Source: Streptomyces sp. DH12 (GTDB lineage: Bacteria; Actinomycetota; Actinomycetes; Streptomycetales; Streptomycetaceae). From it: 64,000 nt of DNA. Below the pieces are notes generated by a model. The model was not told the origin of the DNA. It did no database searches and saw only the letters and a list, made by a program, of their open reading frames with translations. The translations under genes were made by a program, and so were the position numbers. This document shows, piece after piece, positions 48,910 to 57,537 of this stretch. Position 1 is the stretch's first letter. Each line of letters opens with the position of its first letter. The stretch lies in contig NZ_JAHWGT010000008.1 in NCBI RefSeq assembly GCF_020873895.1, forward strand, positions 62,001-126,000, written 5' to 3'.

Positions 48910-50154
48910 TCACGTCTCCACGCTGGGCCGCGAGGGCCCCGAGCCGCTGCCCCGCAGCCGGGCGGCCAGCGCCGCCAGTCGGGGATGGCGCTCACCGAGC
49001 TCGGCCGACCTGCGGTCGAGCTCCTGCATCAGCCGCTCACCGCGCTTGTCGACGTCCAGCTCGTCCAGGATCCGGTCGACCTCGCTCAGCAGCGCGCCGT
49101 GCAGCTGCCACTGGCGGGGATGCTCCTGCACGTCCTCCAGGAGCAGGTCGGCGACCCGGTCGCGGACGGCCCGCCCGTCGGCGAGGGCCTCGGTCAGCCG
49201 GGTCTCCGCCTCCTCGGCGCTGGCGGCCACCTGGGTGGTCGTCAGCCGGGCGAAGCTCTCCACGGCCCGCGCCATGTGCCCGAACAGCTCGCGCAGCAGC
49301 GCGGCCACGTCCGCGGGGACCAGCGCCTCGTCCGTACGGAACTTGGCGAGGTCCGTCATCGTGCGCGACAGCACGCGCAGCACCACGGCGCAGATCTCCA
49401 GGGTGTCCAGTCCGGTCCGCAGCACCACCCGGGCGAGCAGCCCCTGCCGCACCCGCGGGTTGAGCAGGAGGCTCTCCTCCGCCTGCCGCAGCGAGGCGTC
49501 GACCTCGACGATGGCGTGGTCCAGCCGGCGCGCCTCGTGCAGCCGGGCCGCCGCGTGCGCGACCGGCACGTGGCCGAGCCCGGCGACGTCGTCGCCCATG
49601 GCCCGCAGCATGCGCCCTATGTCGTCGGCCAGGCCCTCGATGGACGCCCCGGCGGGCTGCACCCACACGGGAGGGGCGAGCAGCAGGTTGAACAGCAGGC
49701 CCACCCCGGCGCCGATGAGGGTCTCCAGGATCCGGTGCCAGGCCGCGGAGCCCACCTGGGTGACGCCGAGCACCAGCATCGCGCTGATCGCCACCTCGGG
49801 GACGAACTCGCTCACCCGCACCAGGTGGCCCACGATCAGCGCGGCGAAGATGGTGAGGCCGAGGCTCCACCAGGTGAGGCCGACGAGCGCGCTGAAACCG
49901 ATCGCGACGACCACGCCGGCGATGACGGAGTTCACGCGGCGGATCCCGGTGGTGAGCGTCGCGTAGAGGGTCACCTGCACCACGAGGAGCGCCGTCAGCG
50001 GGGCCGTCAGGGGGGCTGGTTGGGCGGGCAGCACCATGAGGGCCACCACGTAGGAGATGACGGCGGCCACCGTCGAGCGGAGGGTCTGCACGGCGACGGG
50101 TTCCCTGGTCCGTCGCACGAGTTTGAACACGGGGGCTGTCGATACGTCCGGCAT
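48910..50154 (-). CDS. FUSC-family (aromatic acid exporter-like) membrane protein
   Basis: A 414-residue protein. The N-terminal half has about six hydrophobic helices (VAVQTLRSTVAAVISYVVAL, LTALLVVQVTLYATLTTGIR, VIAGVVVAIGFSALVG, VAISAMLVLGVTQVG), and the C-terminal half is a long cytosolic helical domain (residues 170-405). This layout is that of FUSC/DUF939 proteins related to aromatic-carboxylate efflux pumps. RRVNSVIAGVVVA is the conserved family loop. It is divergent from the SDR at 50294, with a repeated element in the shared promoter region. Confidence 0.88.
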   Translation of the reverse strand: MPDVSTAPVFKLVRRTREPVAVQTLRSTVAAVISYVVALMVLPAQPAPLTAPLTALLVVQVTLYATLTTGIRRVNSVIAGVVVAIGFSALVGLTWWSLGLTIFAALIVGHLVRVSEFVPEVAISAMLVLGVTQVGSAAWHRILETLIGAGVGLLFNLLLAPPVWVQPAGASIEGLADDIGRMLRAMGDDVAGLGHVPVAHAAARLHEARRLDHAIVEVDASLRQAEESLLLNPRVRQGLLARVVLRTGLDTLEICAVVLRVLSRTMTDLAKFRTDEALVPADVAALLRELFGHMARAVESFARLTTTQVAASAEEAETRLTEALADGRAVRDRVADLLLEDVQEHPRQWQLHGALLSEVDRILDELDVDKRGERLMQELDRRSAELGERHPRLAALAARLRGSGSGPSRPSVET

Positions 50155-50181
50155 CCCGTTCCCCTGCCCTCCCGTGTCGAC

Positions 50182-50231
50182 CTGTCACTCCTGCAACTCC
50201 GGCTAATTCGGGTACATGACTGTCACTCCTG
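50182..50231. repeat. 12-bp direct repeat in divergent FUSC/SDR promoter
   Basis: CTGTCACTCCTG occurs at 50182-50193 and 50220-50231, 38 bp apart, with a further GTCAC at 50231-50235. Between them is the AT-rich GCTAATTCGGGTACATGAC. Candidate operator half-sites. Confidence 0.5.
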
Positions 50232-50293
50232 TCACGTCCGCCACTCGCATCAGGGTGTGTTTACCGTCGACCGGGCGTGGTACCGGCCGCCAC

Positions 50294-51091
50294 ATGAACC
50301 AAGGCACGCGCGTCGCCGTCGTCACCGGCGCCGACTCCGGGATCGGCCGGGCCACCGCCGTCCGGCTCGCCCGGGACGGCATGGACGTCGGCATCACCTG
50401 GCACACCGACCGTGAGGGCGGACTGCGGACCGCGCAGGAGGTGCGGTCGCACGGCCGCCGCGCCGCCGTGGCGCGGATGGACCTCACCGACCTGCCCGGG
50501 GCGGCCGGGGCCGTCGACGACCTCGCCGACGAACTCGGCAGGCTCGACGTCCTCGTCAACAACGCGGGCACCGGCACCGCCACGCCCTTCCTGGACATCG
50601 ACTACGAGGCCGTGCGGGAGGTGGTCGACGTCGACCTGATCGGCCCCTTCCTCTGCGGCCGGCTCGCCGCCCGGCGCATGATCGCGCAGGGCGGTGGCGG
50701 GCGGATCGTCAACGTCACCTCCGTGCACGAGCACCAGCCCCGCGTCGGGGCCGCCCCCTACTGCGCCGCGAAGGGCGGGCTCGGGCTGCTCACCCAGGTC
50801 ATGGCCCTGGAACTCGCCGAGCACGGCATCACCGTCAACGCCGTCGCCCCCGGCGAGATCGCCACGCCGATGACCGGCCAGGAGGACCGGGACGTGCACG
50901 CCGAGCGCCGGCCGGGCGTCCCGATCGGCCGCCCGGGGGACGCCCGCGAGGTCGCCGCGGTCATCGCCTTCCTGGCCGGGGAGGAGTCCTCCTACGTCAC
51001 CGGGGCGTCGTGGGCCGTCGACGGCGGCATGCTCCGCATGGGCCCGATGGCCGGCTCCCACCTGGAGGGCGACGCCTGGCGGCGCCCCTGA
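50294..51091 (+). CDS. Short-chain dehydrogenase/reductase
   Basis: A 265-residue classical SDR with VVTGADSGIGRATAVRLARD, the strand-4 NNAG, catalytic Ser in NVTSVHEH, Tyr/Lys in YCAAKGGL and C-terminal VTGASWAVDGGM. It resembles the glucose-dehydrogenase/3-oxoacyl-ACP reductase type. ATG 50294 is chosen because the homologous core starts five residues later; an ATG at 50216 would add 26 residues. It is divergent from the FUSC gene and ends before a shared strong terminator. Confidence 0.87.
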   Translation: MNQGTRVAVVTGADSGIGRATAVRLARDGMDVGITWHTDREGGLRTAQEVRSHGRRAAVARMDLTDLPGAAGAVDDLADELGRLDVLVNNAGTGTATPFLDIDYEAVREVVDVDLIGPFLCGRLAARRMIAQGGGGRIVNVTSVHEHQPRVGAAPYCAAKGGLGLLTQVMALELAEHGITVNAVAPGEIATPMTGQEDRDVHAERRPGVPIGRPGDAREVAAVIAFLAGEESSYVTGASWAVDGGMLRMGPMAGSHLEGDAWRRP

Positions 51092-51134
51092 CCCCGTACC
51101 GCGGCCGAGCCCGTACCGGCCCCCGACCCCGTGC

Positions 51135-51202
51135 GGTCCGTGTGCCGGCCCCCGACCCCGTACCGACCCCTGGCCCCGTGCCGGTCCGTGTGCCGGCCCC
51201 CG
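51135..51202. repeat. 20-bp direct repeat 3' of SDR gene
   Basis: GGTCCGTGTGCCGGCCCCCG is present at 51135-51154 and 51183-51202 (48-bp period), embedded in further CCGTACCGGCCCCCGACCCC-like imperfect units between 51092 and 51202. No coding signal. Confidence 0.75.
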
Positions 51203-51208
51203 CGCGAA

Positions 51209-51240
51209 GCGGCCCGCCCCGAGGCTTTGGGGCGGGCCGC
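51209..51240. terminator. 12-bp hairpin shared by SDR and catalase genes
   Basis: GCGGCCCGCCCC and GGGGCGGGCCGC pair perfectly around GAGGCTTT, between the convergent stops at 51091 and 51264. Confidence 0.87.
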
Positions 51241-51263
51241 CTGCGTACGCCGTCGACCTCGGG

Positions 51264-52895
<1,632 letters not shown>

Positions 52896-52912
52896 GATCT
52901 CCGACTCCTCTC

Positions 52913-52956
52913 GGGGTACTGCGCTGTCGGATTAATCCGATAAGTCGCAGTACCCC
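52913..52956 (-). promoter_or_regulatory. Nested double palindrome upstream of catalase
   Basis: Outer arms GGGGTACTGCG (52913-52923) and CGCAGTACCCC (52946-52956) are exact reverse complements. They enclose CGGATTAATCCG (52928-52939), a perfect 12-bp palindrome with an AT-rich core. The element ends 18 bp from the catalase GTG and directly abuts its ribosome site GAGAGGAG. It could be an operator for a Fur/PerR-type (CatR-like) repressor or an RNA stem. Confidence 0.75.
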
Positions 52957-52979
52957 CGTTACCCGCCCCGAGGGTCGGC

Positions 52980-53777
52980 CTAACGGGCCGGGCCGCCCCG
53001 ACCGGCGGCCGCCCCCTCCGCCGCGCCGGCCCCGGCCGCCGCCCCGGCGGGCTCGGGCACCGGCAGGTGGTACACGGCGAAGGCCCGTCCGAGCACCGGC
53101 TGCGCGACGTTGCGCACCCGGACGCCGCCACCCGTCATCCCGTGCTCGGAACCCATGTGCGCGTGGCCGTGCACGGCCAGGTCGGCGCCGGCGTCGTCGA
53201 CGGCCTCCGCCAGCAGGTAGCTGCCGAGGAAGGGGTAGATCTCCAGCGGCTCGCCGGCCAGCGTGTCCGGCACCGGCGAGTAGTGCGTCAGGGCGATCCG
53301 CACGGCGCAGCCGTCCTCCTCCAGCCGTCGCAGCGAGGCGCCCAGCCCGTCCGCGCACCGGCGGGTGTAGCGGATGAAGGACTTCATCTCCGGCTCGCCG
53401 AACTCGCCGCCGCTGCGCCCGGCGAACCCGCCGCCGAACCCCTTGGTACCGGCGATCCCCACCCGCGTCCCGTCGACCGTCACGACCGTGCCGCCGCCCT
53501 CCAGGACGGTCACCCCGGCCTCCTCCAGCAGGCCGGTCACCTCGTCCTCCAGGTCGCTCTGGTAGTCGTGGTTGCCCAGCACCGCCACCACGGGCACCGG
53601 CAGCCCGGCCACCTCGCCGGCGACCACCCGGGCCTCCTCGACCGTGCCGTGCCGGGTCAGGTCCCCGGCGAGCAGCAGCAGGTCGGCGCAGTCGCCGAGC
53701 GTCTCGAACGCGGGCCGCAGGGCGCCGGCGCTCTCGGGGGACAGATGGATGTCACCGACCGCGGCCACCCGGATCAT
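52980..53777 (-). CDS. Calcineurin-like metallophosphoesterase
   Basis: A 265-residue metal-dependent phosphoesterase. Metal-ligand motifs are in order: VGDIHLSP (D-x-H), LAGDLTRHG (GD), VLGNHDYQSD (GNHD), ALTHYSP (H) and VHGHAHMGSE (GHxH). An insert GFGGGFAGRSGGEFGE sits between motifs. The C-terminus is Ala/Gly-rich. It is the last gene of a three-gene operon with a BON protein (4-bp overlap) and a nucleotidyltransferase. The natural substrate could be a nucleotide or phosphodiester. Confidence 0.9.
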   Translation of the reverse strand: MIRVAAVGDIHLSPESAGALRPAFETLGDCADLLLLAGDLTRHGTVEEARVVAGEVAGLPVPVVAVLGNHDYQSDLEDEVTGLLEEAGVTVLEGGGTVVTVDGTRVGIAGTKGFGGGFAGRSGGEFGEPEMKSFIRYTRRCADGLGASLRRLEEDGCAVRIALTHYSPVPDTLAGEPLEIYPFLGSYLLAEAVDDAGADLAVHGHAHMGSEHGMTGGGVRVRNVAQPVLGRAFAVYHLPVPEPAGAAAGAGAAEGAAAGRGGPAR

Positions 53778-54028
53778 GAGAGCTCCTCGGGGTGGGTCGG
53801 GGCGTCCGAACAGGCCACCAGCAGGTCCTCGTGGAGCGGCAGCCCGGCCAGCTCCTCCCGGGCGATCCGCAGGACCTCGCTGCGGCAGGCGTCGCTGGAG
53901 ACCGTCCCGTACAGCATGACGCCCGCGCCGCGCTGCTCGATCCGTACGCCCAGCTCGGCGATGTCGTCGCTGGCAAGCCGGTCCCGCAGGTGGGCGATGC
54001 GGTACTCGGCCGTGTCGGCACCGCTCAT
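53774..54028 (-). CDS. Small BON-domain protein
   Basis: An 84-residue protein, essentially one BON-like domain: YRIAHLRDRLASDDIAELGV, IEQRGAGVMLYGTVSSDACR and VLRIAREELAGLPLHEDLLV. It has no signal peptide, so it is probably cytosolic. The gene overlaps its upstream neighbour (ATGA) and the phosphoesterase gene downstream by 4 bp each. Confidence 0.82.
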   Translation of the reverse strand: MSGADTAEYRIAHLRDRLASDDIAELGVRIEQRGAGVMLYGTVSSDACRSEVLRIAREELAGLPLHEDLLVACSDAPTHPEELS

Positions 54029-54678
54029 GCGGATGCCTCCCTCCGCTCGATCACGTTCAGCCGCTCCAGCAGGAAGAGGAACGCCTCCGGCATCGGGGCG
54101 CCCTCGTTCTCCCGGCGCAGCAGGTCCCAGTCGATCTTCTCCCGCAGCACCCGGGCGATCGGCAGGACGGACCCGAAGTCGCAGTGGTGCTCGGAGAAGG
54201 CCGCGAGCTGGCTGGCCATGAGGTCGGTCGGCGCGAGCACCGGCATGTGCACCGAGTCGACCGGCAGGACCTCCGCCCGCTCCAGCATCTCGACGGTGAC
54301 AGGGTGCCGGGCCAGCTCGAAGATCAGGTCGATCTCCTCGCCGCGGCACGTGGCCTTGATCAGCCAGTCCTCCGGCGGCTTGCGCACCCTGATGCCGGCG
54401 TTCTCCAGCTCCCGCGTGACGGCCTCCTCGTCCTCCCGCAGGATGGCGAAGTCGGTGTCGTGCTGGAACCTGGCGGGCACCCCGTGCCCGTACGCGGCCA
54501 CGCTGCCGGCGAGGGCGAAGCGGTGCCCCCCGGCCTTGAGCAGCCCGGCGACCTGCTTGGTCGCCTCCAGGATGGACTGCGTGCGGTCCGGCGGCAGGGG
54601 CAGGGGCGCCCCGCTCGCCAACTCGCCGGGCGTCGGTGCCACGGCCAGGTACGCGGCCTCGTCTGCGCGTTCCTTCAC
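54025..54678 (-). CDS. Nucleotidyltransferase-fold protein
   Basis: A 217-residue protein with the minimal nucleotidyltransferase fold. GGHRFALAGSVAAYGHGVPA gives the GS motif; RFQHDTDFAILREDEEAV gives the two Asp (DTD) of the metal site; EIDLIFELARHPV gives the third acidic residue. ALAGSVAAYGHG is typical of stand-alone nucleotidyltransferases of toxin-antitoxin or modification type. It starts the nucleotidyltransferase-BON-phosphoesterase operon, suggesting a write/erase pair. It is not close to any HEPN partner. Confidence 0.85.
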   Translation of the reverse strand: MKERADEAAYLAVAPTPGELASGAPLPLPPDRTQSILEATKQVAGLLKAGGHRFALAGSVAAYGHGVPARFQHDTDFAILREDEEAVTRELENAGIRVRKPPEDWLIKATCRGEEIDLIFELARHPVTVEMLERAEVLPVDSVHMPVLAPTDLMASQLAAFSEHHCDFGSVLPIARVLREKIDWDLLRRENEGAPMPEAFLFLLERLNVIERREASA

Positions 54679-54716
54679 GGTCTCCGCCCCCTTCTTCGGA
54701 CTGGGAGGGCGATCGG

Positions 54717-54742
54717 GTACCCCGCCCCGGCCCGGCGTATGC
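54717..54742 (-). promoter_or_regulatory. Candidate sigma-B-like promoter of the nucleotidyltransferase operon
   Basis: On the minus strand GCAT (54742-54739), a 16-nt spacer and GGGTAC (54722-54717), matching GNNT-N14-16-GGGTAY. The leader to the ATG at 54678 would be about 32 nt. Confidence 0.45.
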
Positions 54743-54866
54743 TGCCCGCCCGGCGATCACTCACCCGTCCGGTGGACGCAAGCCGCTTCCCGCCACCCGC
54801 ACGGGCCCGTCCGGGCGGCTCCCACCGGTCCCGGGCACCCGTCCGCTCCGGGCCGGATCCGACCCG

Positions 54867-55670
54867 TCACGAGGCCCCGTCCGCGTCCGGGTCCGGCCCC
54901 GGCGGCGCGGCGGCGGCCGGGTCCAGGACGCGCAGCAGGAAGTCACGCGTACGGGCCTCCCTCGGCGCGCCCACGACCTGCCGCGCCGGGCCCTCCTCCA
55001 CCACGCGCCCGGCGTCGAGGAACACCACCCGGTCGGCGACCTCCCGGGCGAAGCTCATCTCGTGCGTGACCACCATCATCGTCATGCCGTCCCCGGCCAG
55101 CCCGCGCATCACGGCGAGGACGTCGCCGACCAGCTCGGGGTCGAGGGCCGAGGTCGGCTCGTCGAACAGCATGACCTCCGGGTCCATCGCCAGCGCCCGC
55201 GCGATCGCCACCCGCTGCTGCTGCCCGCCCGACAGCTGCGCCGGGTGGGCGCCGGCCTTCGCGGCCAGGCCGACCCGCTCCAGGTTCGACCGCGCGACCC
55301 GCAGGGCCTCGGCCCGGTCGCGCCGCAGCACCCGGCGCTGCGGCAGGACGAGGTTCTCCTCCGCCGTCAGGTGCGGGAAGAGGTTGAACTGCTGGAAGAC
55401 CATCCCGATCCGGCGCCGCACCGCGTCGATGTCGACGTCGGGGTCGGTCACCTCCGTACCGCCGACGAGGATCCGGCCCGCCGTGGGCTCCTCCAGCAGG
55501 TTCACGCACCGCAGCAGCGTCGACTTGCCCGACCCGGACGGGCCGATGACGCACACCACCTCGCCCCGCGCCACCTCCAGGTCGATCCCGCGCAGCACCT
55601 CGGTGTCGCCGAAGGCCTTGTGCAGGCCACGGACCTCGATCTCGGCACGCCCACCCGCGTCCATGGTCAT
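54867..55670 (-). CDS. Polar amino-acid ABC transporter, ATP-binding protein
   Basis: A 267-residue ATPase of the polar amino-acid importer type (GlnQ-like). Walker A is [15 protein letters not shown], the Q-loop is [16 protein letters not shown], the signature [15 protein letters not shown], Walker [15 protein letters not shown] and the switch [10 protein letters not shown]. The [20 protein letters not shown] opening is standard. It has 4-bp overlap with the permease gene. The C-terminal tail is Pro/Asp-rich. It powers the permease and binding protein encoded upstream. Confidence 0.95.
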   Translation of the reverse strand: MTMDAGGRAEIEVRGLHKAFGDTEVLRGIDLEVARGEVVCVIGPSGSGKSTLLRCVNLLEEPTAGRILVGGTEVTDPDVDIDAVRRRIGMVFQQFNLFPHLTAEENLVLPQRRVLRRDRAEALRVARSNLERVGLAAKAGAHPAQLSGGQQQRVAIARALAMDPEVMLFDEPTSALDPELVGDVLAVMRGLAGDGMTMMVVTHEMSFAREVADRVVFLDAGRVVEEGPARQVVGAPREARTRDFLLRVLDPAAAAPPGPDPDADGAS

Positions 55671-56467
55671 CCGGCCTTCCCGGTACGGGCCTCGAGGCGG
55701 CGCACCACGAAGCTCAGCGGAACCGTCACGAGCAGGTAGCACAGGCCGGCCACGAGGATCGGCGTGGAGTTCGCCGTCTGGCTGGCCAGGTCCCGGCCGA
55801 ACTTGGTCAGCTCCCGCTCCGTCAGCGTGACCCCGAGGAACAGCACCAGCGACGAGTCCTTGAAGAGCAGCACCAGCTCGTTCGTCAGCGGCGGGATCAC
55901 GATGCGGAACGCCTGCGGGATGATCACGGACACCATCGCCCGCCCGTGCGAGAAGCCGAGCGACCGCGCCGCCTCCATCTGCCCCCGGGGCACCGCCTGG
56001 ATGCCCGCGCGGATCGTCTCCGCCATGTACGCGGCGGCGACGAGCCCCAGTCCCAGCGCGACCTTGCCGTACGTCCCGCCCGGGATCGCCGTGCCGGGGA
56101 ACGCCAGCGGCACGGCCACCCCGACGAAGATGAAGATCAGCAGCGCCGGCAGGCCCCGGAAGAGTTCGATGTACACCGTGGCGAGCCACCGGTACGGCGC
56201 GACCGACGACAGCCGCATCAACGCCACCAGTAGCCCCAGCAGCAGGCCGAAGACGAAGCCGGACACCGTGTACACGACCGTGTTGCGCAGGGCCGTGGTG
56301 ATGATCTCCGGGAACAGCTGCCGCGCCAGGTCCACCTGCGCGAACTGGTTGCGCAGCCGCCCCCAGTCCGCCTGGAGGGCGACCACCGCGACGACGGCGA
56401 CGAACAGCGCGTACTGCAGGCCCTGCGAGACGCGCCGGCGCTGGCGCCTGGTCAGCCGCGAGGTCAC
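55667..56467 (-). CDS. Polar amino-acid ABC transporter permease
   Basis: A 266-residue membrane permease with five or six helices, including [18 protein letters not shown] and [20 protein letters not shown]. The HisM-like EAA loop is in [20 protein letters not shown], and [18 protein letters not shown] marks the polar amino-acid subfamily. A GTG start overlaps the binding protein stop by 4 bp. A single permease gene implies a homodimer. Confidence 0.94.
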   Translation of the reverse strand: MTSRLTRRQRRRVSQGLQYALFVAVVAVVALQADWGRLRNQFAQVDLARQLFPEIITTALRNTVVYTVSGFVFGLLLGLLVALMRLSSVAPYRWLATVYIELFRGLPALLIFIFVGVAVPLAFPGTAIPGGTYGKVALGLGLVAAAYMAETIRAGIQAVPRGQMEAARSLGFSHGRAMVSVIIPQAFRIVIPPLTNELVLLFKDSSLVLFLGVTLTERELTKFGRDLASQTANSTPILVAGLCYLLVTVPLSFVVRRLEARTGKAG

Positions 56468-57297
56468 GGGCGCGCCTCGGGCAGCGGGCCGATCCACTCC
56501 TCGTACAGCTTGTCGTACGTGCCGTCGGCCTTGGCGTCCGTGATCGCCTTGTCGATCGCCGCGCGCAGCCGGTCGTTGCCCTTCTTCACCGAGAAGCCGT
56601 ACCGCTCACCGGTGTCGACGTTCTCGCCCAGCACGAACGCGGCGGCGTTCGCCTTGTCCTTCAGCCACCCCTGCACCACCGGGTAGTCGATGACGACCGC
56701 GTCGACCTGCCCCGTCCGCAGGCCGTTGAGGACGGCGTCGGAACTCTCGAACGCGACCGGGTCGAAGCCCTGGCTCTTGGCGTGGCTCTCGCCGGTCGTC
56801 TCGGCCTGCGCGCCCAGCCGCAGCTTGCGCGCCTTGACCTCCGCGAGCGTCCGCACCCCGCTCCGCCTGGACGCCAGGACGGCCTGGGTGGCGTCGAAGT
56901 ACGGCACGGAGAAGTCGACGTTCTTCTTGCGCTCGTCGGTGATGGTCATGCCGGCGGCCGCCAGGTCGCACTCGCCGGAGTTCAGGAACGCCCCGGTCTT
57001 GAAGTTCTCGAACGGCGTGTCCAGGATCTCCTGTTCGACGCCGAGGTCCTTCGCCACCAGGTCGACCAGGGCCACGTCGAACCCGACGACCTTCCCGCCC
57101 CGCTCGAACTGGAACGGCGGGTACGGCAGGTGTGTACAGGTGGTCAGCTTGCCCTTCTCCACCACGGGGACGCCGCCCGCGGCCTCTCCGGGGCCCTCCC
57201 CGCCGGACGAGCAGCCGGCGGTGAGGAGCAGCGCCGCCGGGACGGCGGCGAGGGCGGCGCGGACGCGGGTGCTCGTGCGGCCGTCAGTCGTCGACAC
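56464..57297 (-). CDS. Lipoprotein substrate-binding protein of amino-acid ABC transporter
   Basis: A 277-residue lipoprotein. The signal peptide ends in the lipobox LLTAGCSS (lipidated Cys29), and a flexible Gly/Glu linker follows. The mature part has [60 protein letters not shown] and [20 protein letters not shown], typical of SBP_bac_3. It is membrane-anchored and extracellular. The start GTG at 57297 gives a normal signal peptide. It is the first gene of the operon. Confidence 0.94.
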   Translation of the reverse strand: MSTTDGRTSTRVRAALAAVPAALLLTAGCSSGGEGPGEAAGGVPVVEKGKLTTCTHLPYPPFQFERGGKVVGFDVALVDLVAKDLGVEQEILDTPFENFKTGAFLNSGECDLAAAGMTITDERKKNVDFSVPYFDATQAVLASRRSGVRTLAEVKARKLRLGAQAETTGESHAKSQGFDPVAFESSDAVLNGLRTGQVDAVVIDYPVVQGWLKDKANAAAFVLGENVDTGERYGFSVKKGNDRLRAAIDKAITDAKADGTYDKLYEEWIGPLPEARP

Positions 57298-57537
57298 GGT
57301 GGACCTCCAGGGGCGCGGGCGGCGGACGCGAGGGGGGAGCCGTCGGCGGCGATCGTATGCCACGAACGTCACGACATGGCGGAGATCGCCCGATTCCACC
57401 GTCCGGTTCCGGCCGGGTGATCCGCCCGGCCGAACGCACGCCCGCGGAACCCGGCGGGGACCCGCCCGCAGTGATCACCGTCACCTCCGGCGGCGCCCCG
57501 TGGACAGCGCCCGCGGGGGCGGCCCCATGCTGGGACC
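57298..57537. promoter_or_regulatory. Divergent promoter region
   Basis: 240 bp between the ABC operon and the RCK-domain gene. Around 57350-57380 the minus strand has CGTGGCATACGATCGC, where TACGAT may be the -10 for the ABC operon. I see no clear operator. Confidence 0.35.

Noticed and set aside
52913-52956. Sigma-B-type promoter from GGGTAC in the catalase element
   Set aside because: GGGTAC is present on the minus strand, but the -35 position reads CCCT rather than GNNT.
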